A stretch of DNA of 64,000 bases. Source: Lepiota brunneoincarnata (Eukaryota; Basidiomycota; Agaricomycetes; Agaricales; Agaricaceae). Made by a program: the position numbers and the translations under genes. Under the pieces are notes generated by a model. It saw only the letters and a program-made list of their open reading frames with translations. It ran no database searches and was not told where the DNA came from. This document shows positions 56,138 to 64,000 of the stretch, piece after piece. How positions within the stretch are numbered: the first letter of the stretch is position 1; each line of letters begins with the position of its first letter. The stretch is taken from the NCBI GenBank assembly GCA_023014365.1, contig JAEBUN010000010.1, positions 496,001 through 560,000 on the forward strand, in the 5' to 3' direction.

Positions 56138-58790
56138 TTACGCAGGTGTTGGACATCCCCCGCACAGCCCGTGCCCACAGCCCCAGCAACTGGCAGCTCC
56201 AACCCCAAGAATACGCAAGGCGAGTCCTATGATACTGATGACACCCTCCCCGAGAACAAACCCACTGGCGACTACAATCAACCGAATATCGCGCCCATCC
56301 TTCGAGTATCTAGTACGATAAACATACTCCATGATACCACCAATTAGCCTAGGCGATGGAAAAGGAGGGCGTATTTAAAAAACCAATTGCAAAGGCAACC
56401 CCTGAAGGAATCCACTTCGCAAACCAGAGTTCCTTTCGGGTAGCATATACCTTGACCATTGATAGAAATGCAAATGCCGCAGCGAAGACTGCCATGAACA
56501 CTGCACTCTTTTCCGGTAAATGGCCGTCACCTGAGGGAGACAGTCAGTTTTGGTTAAGTACATCGGCGGCTTAGCCAGCGCACGGAGAAGCCTTGCAAGA
56601 CTCAGCCAGACGTAAGCAGTTGGTGCGGGGAAGGATGGTCCCGGTATCTCGTACGCTCTGTTATAGAGGGTAAATGCGGTGGCGGTCACGAGAATTGACA
56701 CAGAAGATCCGATTAACTGTCCATAGAATTGAGCTCGAGGAGAAGCATGGCACAAATATCCAGTCTTCAAATCCTGCATGAGATCCCCGGCCCTAATGAA
56801 TGGGTGAATGGGTGTTAGGTTGGCACGAACAAAAAAAATCGAGTAGCGTACTGCTGTGCACCAGCTTCGGCTACACCCCCAGCAATAATGTTGGCCACGA
56901 CATTACCAGGCTGGATCCATGCAAAGAAAAGCTGGGAGACTTTGCCAAGACCAGATACCGGGTTAAGGTCTGTTTCTCCGAGCGCACGAACTCTAGCAAG
57001 AACATTAGCCGAAAAACAGGCAACGGAATAGCAGTCTATACCCAATAATGCTCAATAATCCCCCGAGTATGAACCCGAGCACCGTGGCCCAAGGTTTTAT
57101 GCCTTCGTTGCCGAATACAACCCATACCAACAAAGTTCCGATAATTATGCTGAGTAGGAGTCCCACGAAAACCCAGTCAGCCGGGACGAGCCTATCCTGG
57201 GTCTCGGTTTCACTTTCCTCCCGCCTCGTTTCGTGATGTTCTTTGGAACGAATAAGTCGAGACTTATTGGCGAGATCGACGGCATATTCCCAGGTCACGG
57301 GAAGTAAGGAAACCAAACTATCAGCGCACATGATACCGAGTGATGTCCATAGGATCCATCCACGAGCACCATTGGACATGTCGCCAACCGGCCCTGGAGC
57401 CCAGCCGGAGTATTTGGAGATTGGTGAAAGGATAGCCCAGCCGACCATCATGCCCTATACCTGATGAATTCATACATACAGATCTGTGCTGGATAGAACT
57501 TACCAGGTTCATGCTTACAGTGGTGGAGAATCCCATGATAATACCTGGTCCAAGCGGTTTAGTTGCTTCAGCTGAAACGTGGGCGGACTGAGAGCACCTT
57601 GGCCGATATATGACAAACTCGGAGTGAAAAACCATAGCCACTGCCTCGCAAGATAATTTCCGAATAAAGGGATAGCAAACAAGACTGGGAAGAAATATGC
57701 TGAAAGCTGCAATAGCACGCCATGAAAAGAATCCCCCAACATGTTACTGCAAGACTTACGCTAATGACGGCAGACACAACAAAACTCCAGATCAACGTAA
57801 TACCAGCCATCATGTTCAACAATAGCACTCCCATCATTGTCATGCTCTCCTTCGTGAGCATTTTCTGAGCTCTGCCTGGGTTCAGGCGGCTCAGTGTCCT
57901 GTTTCGGTACATCCGCCTCTGTGTCCAACTGTCTATAGCCGCGCCTCCGCCTGATGGTAGGTGTCAGGAGGAGGAAGCCGATGAAGAACGTTGATTAGCT
58001 GCGCCGTGGCCGTTCCAGAAGGGAAAGGTAGTTGTTCTTCGATGATCTGTACAAATGTAAGTCTCAAAACGCCACCAACAGCTAGTGACGTACAACTTGT
58101 TTGCGGATAGGGGGAGAAAGGAACACCCTGTCTGTTGATTAACCAGGGTAATACCTAATACTGAAGCTGACACACCCGAAATATGCGATCGAGCATGACC
58201 ACCCAACGGCTGCTAGCCATGATAGGTGTATGGGCGGGGTTCCGTCGCGCTCCTCCGACAACAATCCGAGGGCGGGAAGTATTCCCACAAACCCAGCAGC
58301 CAAAGGCATTGTACCGGTGGCAACTGCGGTGGTCTGTACGACAATAATTTCTTGAGGTGTCAGAGGCGTTTTCATCATTCGTGAGACCAAGAACCCGATG
58401 AGGGCCGACTGGATGGACATCCTGATTTCCGGACGCTCAGCGAGAACGTGGGACGAGCGATGGGTACAGAAACGCACATAGATATCCATCCAGACTGTAG
58501 TCCCAAGCTTAAGTTTGTAAAGCATATCAAGCACCCGATCCCAAGTCCTATGGACACAGCTCTTGCAGTGAACTCTGGTTGCGCGTCTGCGGACTGCCTT
58601 GAAATAAGAATCTGAGTGATACTCCTGAGCTCAAAAAATAGTCTGGGCGGAATACTTACCGTAGCCAGTTCATGACTCCTGGGAAACTGAGTAGGAAGGA
58701 AACATCAACGCTGCTTACATTGCATCCGAGCCGCCGTTTCACCGAGGCTTGGCAGGTGTGGCTGTTCATATTGTTGTTGTTCTATTTGGA
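56138..58790 (-). CDS. OPT-family oligopeptide transporter
   Basis: N-terminal exons encode HLPSLGETAARMQ, FPRSHELAT and SADAQPEFTARAVSIGLGIG; the very first codon was not found, and 58790 is an upper estimate. The family hallmark follows: CLICFTNLSLGLQSGWISM joined to MSIQSALIGFLVSRM, then TPQEIIVVQTTAVATGTMPL, GFVGILPALGLLSEE and IIEEQLPFPSGTATAQLI (the conserved LPFPSG element). Later come AYFFPVLFAIPLFGNYLARQ, GIIMGFSTTVSMNL, VGWAILSPISKYSGWAPGPV, NGARGWILWTSLGIMCADSL, LNPVSGLGKVSQLFFAWIQP, DLMQDLKTGYL, WIPSGVAFAIGF and IIGLALRILGV, ending GGCPTPA at 56138. OPT proteins carry small peptides, glutathione or metal chelates inward with protons; the substrate here is unknown. Introns are dense and joins are clean where checked. 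Confidence 0.8.
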
Positions 58791-58830
58791 CCAGTGACTC
58801 AATCAGTCGGGTAGATCATTCTGCTTGCTA

Positions 58831-58840
58831 CATATATAAG
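58831..58840 (+). promoter_or_regulatory. TATA-like element upstream of MetRS
   Basis: catatataag lies about 60 bases before the MetRS start codon in the short gap between two divergently transcribed genes. Position and sequence suit a TATA box; no direct evidence. Confidence 0.35.
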
Positions 58841-58898
58841 AACGATCGATTGACAATTTGTCGTTGCACCTCTTTTCATCCAACTCAGCCTATCTGAA

Positions 58899-61658
58899 AT
58901 GGCGCGGAAAATCAGAACAGGAGAGGGTATTTTACGCACAATAGCACCGCCAGGCCAGTCGATCGAGTAGGTATCTGATCTGCTTTTATATCACATCGGG
59001 ACTCCTGAAATTTGCATCAGGCTACCGAAGGAAGGCGAGACCAATGTCCTCATAACTTCTGCACTGCCATATTGTAACAATGTTCCCCATCTCGGTAGGT
59101 GTTTAGTGATCATCGACGCTAACATCAACCTACCTATTAATCACAGGTAACATTCATCGGGAGTACACTCAGTGCGGACGTATATAGCCGGTGAGTCACG
59201 AATCGCCATCCATCGTTATCTCTACTTCACATATCCTACAGCTACAGTCGTACTGTCGATTATTGCGATCTGCTTAACATGCGCATAAATGACCCGACCC
59301 AGGTACAAGAAATCGCCGAACGTTATACTGTTTGTGGAACGGACGAATACGGCACAGCTACAGAAACCCAGGCCCTTAAAGAGGGCATCACACCCAAGGA
59401 ACTATGCGATAAATATTACATCCTCCAAAAAGAAACTTATCAATGGTTTGACATTGGGTATGTTTCGGACTGCGACTGGCCTCACGAGCACTGTTAACTT
59501 CCTTCAGATTCGACTACTTTGGGCGCACGTCAACCACACATCATACTGAGTAAGAACTTCTTGCGACTATTATGCAATGTTCCCAATTCAACCAATGAAC
59601 TAGAATTTCTCAAGAGATCTTCCTGAACTTGGAACGCAACGGCCTACTAGAGAAACAAGAAAAAGAGCAAACCTACTGCGAAGGGTGTCCCAAGTGAGTC
59701 TACAAGAACGTTATGCCTGTACCGCGATTTTGCGTAACCGTTATTATCTCAGATTCCTTGCCGACCGGTACGTGGAGGGAATATGCCCACATTGCAAATA
59801 CGAGGTAAGCTCACTGGGTACTTACAAAAAAACTCGTCTTGACCTACATTCAGGACGCTCGCGGAGATCAATGTGACTGGTTGCAGCAGAACACTCGACG
59901 CAATTGAGTTGATTCAAACCCCGCTGCTTGGTCAACGGGGCTCATACCGTCACAACACGGACTATCAGTTCACATGTACCTCAAACTAGACGCGATCCAA
60001 CCACGTACGGAACAGTGGATTAAGCAGTCGTGGAAGGCTGGGAAATGGTCGCCAAATGCCGTCATTAACGCGGACGGGGACATCATTGATGCCCGGCTAA
60101 AGAGTGGTCTATTGCCTACTCCCTTGACCCGTGATTTGTCTTGGGGAGTTCCCGTCCCTATTGAAGGAGAGGATGTACATGGAATGAAAGGCAAAGTGCT
60201 TTGTAAGTTTCACTCTTCTTACGTATTGCATCCCACACTCATGGACCCTCTCAGACGTCTGGGTACGAGTTATCCCATCATGTTAAGCTGAAGCTCTAAT
60301 CTGCGTTAGTTCGACGCCCCGATTGGATACCCGAGTATAACAGCCAACCTCACCCCTGAATGGAAACAGTGGTGGTTTAACCAGAAGAACGTCAAATTAT
60401 ACCAATTCATGGGCAAGGACAACGTCTATTTCCACACAGTATATTTCACATCTGTTCAACTTGGCGACGGTCGTGACTGGACGATGCTTCATCATCTCTC
60501 GACCACAGGTGGGCTGACCACATCCCAGCGATTCCTGTTTCCTATTGACCTTCCTTCTTGCAGAATACCTGAACTACGAAGGCGGAAAGTTCTCAAAGAG
60601 TAAGAATCGTGGCGTCTTTGGACCTGCGGCAAGGGAGACTGGAATTCCTGCGTCTGTGTGGCGATACTACCTCCTTTCTACGCGGCCCGAGACTGCCGAT
60701 GCCATGTTTTCATGGGCGGACTGCGTACGTCTTTCGCTAGCGCGACAGAACTGTTACAGCTGACTTTCTCCCTTAAGGTTGCCGCCAATAACAATGTCCT
60801 GCTAAATAAGTAAAGTAGGTATACTTTTATTATCCACCCAAATACTGACATTTCTCTAGCTTTGGAAACTTTGTGAATCGCGCCCTTAAATTCGTCTCCT
60901 TGCAATATCAGAGCACCGTTCCTGATGGCGGGGATGCTCCGGGACCCTATACCCCTAACGATCCCCTGGATTCCGACTTCATCACGGATGTAAATGGTCT
61001 CCTCAAGGATTATATTGATGCCATGGAGGCTGTAAAGCTCCGCTCTGGACTGCAAATCGTCATGCTTATCTCCATCCGTGGCAACAGCTACCTCCAATCC
61101 TCCGGACTCAACAAGCAATTGATGACCGATAATCCTACGCGATGCGCGCAAGTCATCGCTCGAGCCATCAACCTCATCTATCTCCTATCTGTCCTCGTAT
61201 ACCCTTTCATGCCAGCGACATCTGAATCGATCCTCACCCAGCTCAATGCTCCGGCACGTGCAGTACCGGAGGTTCTGGCCAATGATATTCTCCCTGGACA
61301 CTCGATTGGAACTCCTGAACACTTATTCAAGAAGATCGAGGAGAAGATGATCGATGTATGGAGAAGCCGGTTCGCCGGTGATGACGCTCAACGGGAGACA
61401 AGCGGCGATCCACTCAATACTGCTCCTGGGTCAAAGAAGGCAAAGAAGGGCGCGGCCAAGGCAACTCCCAAGTCCGATGGCCCTAAATCTCAAGAAGCGC
61501 TCGCACTTGATGCCAGAGTCTCTGAGCAAGGCCAACTTGTTCGGCAGCTGAAGGCACGGAGTCCGAAGACACCAGAGCTTGAAACAGAGATTAAGGCGGC
61601 GGTGGATAAGTTAAAGAAGTTAAAGGCCGACCTCGAGGAGTTGCAGAAGGCATCATAA
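58899..61658 (+). CDS. MES1: Cytosolic methionyl-tRNA synthetase with C-terminal WHEP-like segment; several +1 frameshifts
   Basis: Start at 58899 ([20 protein letters not shown]). The catalytic core appears as [26 protein letters not shown] (HIGH-type region), [52 protein letters not shown], a Cys-rich zinc region ([24 protein letters not shown]), [63 protein letters not shown] and [20 protein letters not shown] (KMSKS-type motif). The anticodon-binding part follows, and after a K/A-rich linker the end [16 protein letters not shown] to [15 protein letters not shown] resembles a WHEP-TRS domain. The enzyme charges tRNA-Met with methionine. Between 59150 and 59970 about six single-base insertions break the frame (near 59152, 59310, 59328, 59878, 59912, 59965). 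VWF depends on an 8-nt exon (60255-60262). From 59974 to the stop the gene is clean. Confidence 0.88.
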
Positions 61659-63638
61659 ACGGTGGTTCGAACTGGAGAGGAACCAGAGAAGACCTTCCTT
61701 GTTGGTACGATGACCGCGCTAATAGGAGGTAGTTCCAAACCATCACGTTGTACAAGGTTATCTTTTTATATAGTATAGAATTCTTTACGTGCTCGAGCGA
61801 AGCCCTTGTGATTAACTTACCGATTTCGATTCCCGCCAACACGAAAACTCGTACACACCTGTTGAGGAAAGCCTACGGCACATGGTTTAGACGATCATGG
61901 CGACGCCCGGCATGTGGTAAGGTGCACTCGTTGACATGACATAGTCATGACATGCTGCGCTCGTCCAAACGGGGTAAGGTCCCTATAGGGCGTGAATATA
62001 TACACTCATATCGATATGTGGGTCCACGTTGTCTCTACAACAACTGCAGAAGATTGTGTATGCAACCCAGATGTGCCAGGATGCGCCCTGCCTTCCCCTT
62101 CTTCTAAACTCACTTGGAGCAAGCCCCTAAATTACCAACCGCATGTGGAACCTGGACGCCACTCCCCGAGGCCACCGTCGAAAGTTCTAAATCGGCAGAT
62201 CACCGGCACCCCTGGCGATCTGATGCACAGCCGCAAACGGACATTGCATTTATGTATGTTACCGATCCGCATGGAGGTGGGATAAACGATACCACCTGTT
62301 GGCCGACAAACGTGCCATGGGCAGTAAATTAGGATTTCAACTTGTGATGTATGATCTCCACTCTATCCAAATGGCTAGATAAAATTCGAGTTTCCGGTGC
62401 TGTAGGTACTCGACTTTGTTACATCCCGGGATAAGTTAAGCGAGCCAGGGGAACCAGTATAATACCCTGTTGAGGACGGCTTCGCTGACTGAATCGGACC
62501 GATGCACATACGCCAAAGCAAATGCACGAGAACTTTGCCCATTACAGTTGAGGTAAGCCGAGGACCGAGGGTTTCAGCCACATCTGTGAAGTGGTTCCGC
62601 TAGGACGTTCGTGGTGATCAGTGCTGCTTCGTCAAGCACCTAGCTCTCTTAGCACCCTTCCCGCTTTACATATTGCGTGAACTTGCGTGTTGTCACACTA
62701 CTACTATGCAAGCAGCATAAATGCCGCAAATTGTGATAGCTGAGCTGAGGCCTCGGTGTGAGATCCCTGCAGTCTTTTTTTCGGTGAGAACCTCGGGACT
62801 CGGTGGACTATGATAATGGCGGATGCGTTGTGGCTGGGCTGGTCCGGGGAGGTAGCTCCTGAAAAGTTGAACTGGGCCCTCTGTTGAAGGATTGATATGC
62901 ATATCGATCTGTGATTCTGGGCTTAGGTCCCCTCCTGATGAGTCCGTAAGTGCAGATAACGGCATTGATCACCACAAGTGCTCATTCCAGTCAAACATAG
63001 ATTCCATCAACAACCGCAGTTCCTTTACCAGAATTATGCACGACGTAGCTAGGAACAACTCTAGGCCGCCCCGAACACTTGTCCAGCACGTTTCTCCAGT
63101 GAGCTCTACTCACACGACCATCTAAAGGGACCATATGCATCGAAATGGGTACGATCAGCGCTTGGCGTTTGATCATTGTCCGTGTGACAGAGATTCCCTC
63201 GTCTGTCTGTTGTCAAACCGAGAACACTAGCAGAGACGCAAGATGGCTTCGAGTTCCCACAGAGACGGGCGTTGCCCTGCTTGTCTGTAGCCTTGCGCCG
63301 CTCCTCGTGATGCCACGGGCGCGCACGTTTTAACACCACGAAGTTCATTGTGTTCCACAGAAGCGTGGCTATCCGTGCCATTCTTGTCCCTCCCGCCACT
63401 AGCGTCACTTGACGCACAAACGTGCCCAGTGGCAAAGATCTAGAAACTGAGAGCTAGATCCCTCCCGTGGTACACCTCGCGATCAGGCTCACATCGACTG
63501 TCAGATGTATTTTGCTCGTGGCTCCCCAGCAGTCCATATATAATATGAACGAAAAGGACTAGATTGGCTCTGCTGCTGGAACCTTCTAAGCCTTCTGCGA
63601 CTTCCCCTCCCCTCAACCTCGCACCTAAATCCGTTAGG
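61659..63638. other. 2 kb with no resolved gene
   Basis: Open frames include minus 62693-62965 (S/P-rich with a hydrophobic end SSAITICGIYAACIVVV), minus 63106-63435 and plus 62114-62332. None shows a recognised motif or a convincing exon chain. A small or decayed gene cannot be excluded. The right end is the promoter side of the phosphatase gene. Confidence 0.35.
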
Positions 63639-64000
63639 ATGCGGTCCAATCAGAGTCGCGTCCTCACCACATTCCTACTCGGCTCTCTAACCGCCCTCCA
63701 ATCTGTGTCCGCGCAACATTTTCAGCGTCTCGGAACGTGTGCCACTTTAGGGTGCATTCTCCCACCCGACCAGACCGATTTCTACCCTGGGCAATTCTTC
63801 GACGTCAGGGTGGAGGTTCATGCCCCCGTAAATGGGAGCGAAGCCTTCAATGGAGGCGTTGCGGATGAGAGGTTCACGCTCTGCGTGCAAAGTGGATCTC
63901 ATGGCTCTTGTCAGGATGCTTCAAGGTTCTTCCGCGTAAAAGAGCCAGCACTGGAGAAGTGGTCCTTTTCGTGAGTCCTTTTTCTTTTTCTCTCGAACAT
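63639..64000 (+). CDS. Secreted alkaline phosphatase-like protein, first exon only (partial at right edge)
   Basis: Start at 63639 with a signal peptide (RVLTTFLLGSLTALQSVSAQ). The mature part begins HFQRLGTCATLGCILPPDQT and DFYPGQFFDVRVEVHAPVNG, followed by RFTLCVQSGSHGSCQDASRF and KEPALEKWSFS. Exon 1 ends at 63970 and a GTGAGT donor follows at 63971. This N-terminal module precedes an alkaline phosphatase fold in basidiomycete secreted proteins that I recognise from memory of the family. The phosphatase active site itself (around a GDGM motif) would lie beyond the window, so the enzymatic call rests on the N-terminal resemblance alone. Confidence 0.55.

Noticed and set aside
1..64000. CRISPR arrays, rRNA, tRNA genes, complete transposons
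   Set aside because: I saw no regularly spaced repeats, cloverleaf-like genes, terminal inverted repeats with a transposase, or reverse transcriptase motifs; a tool-based scan could still find a tRNA.

Overview
This is a eukaryotic (fungal) nuclear window. Genes are broken by many short introns, usually about 45-66 nt and mostly GT-AG. Gene content (fungal CNH-type RhoGEF, fungal Med19, OPT transporter, DUF6533-like membrane protein, GH5-CBM1 cellulase, HGDLK-type TKL kinase) points to an Agaricomycete. Overall flavour and multi-copy families fit the Rhizoctonia/Ceratobasidium group (Cantharellales); that placement is inference from family resemblance, not a search.

Layout. 0-2 kb: the 5' part of a P-loop G-domain gene (-) running off the left edge, and a decayed copy in the opposite orientation. 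2.3-13.2 kb: a secreted lactonase-type beta-propeller (+), a DH-PH-CNH Rho exchange factor (-), an empty 2.2 kb, and a vacuolar Ca2+/H+ exchanger (-). 13.6-22 kb: a UvrD/Srs2-type helicase (+), an HSP20 protein (+) and an uncharacterised basic protein (-). 22.3-30.6 kb: four tandem seven-transmembrane GPCR-like genes (A-D, +), of which B and C are a recent duplication including intergenic DNA. 31-37.4 kb: an MFS transporter (-) and a BAR-like protein with a long disordered tail (+). 37.8-43.9 kb: a DUF6533-like membrane protein (-), 3 kb of unresolved sequence and a kinase pseudogene (-). 45-52 kb: Mediator subunit Med19 (-), a second MFS transporter (-) and a fifth 7TM paralogue (E, +). 52.4-61.7 kb: GH5 endoglucanase (-), SARAF-like protein (-), OPT transporter (-) and cytosolic methionyl-tRNA synthetase (+). 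The right edge cuts an alkaline phosphatase-like gene (+) after its first exon.

Housekeeping genes (Med19, MetRS, RhoGEF, helicase, Ca2+ exchanger) are interleaved with expanded accessory families (7TM, MFS, kinase, G-domain). There are no operons; neighbouring genes are mostly divergent or convergent pairs. The calcium exchanger and the SARAF homologue both touch calcium homeostasis but lie 40 kb apart.

A striking property is that many conserved genes carry single-base frameshifts, nearly all of the +1 type, including at least six in the essential MetRS. I read these mainly as insertion errors in the underlying assembly, although some genes (7TM copy C, the kinase, the G-domain copy) also have substitution-type nonsense changes and look truly decayed. 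Splice structure was worked out by hand from protein continuity, so gene ends are usually firmer than individual exon edges.
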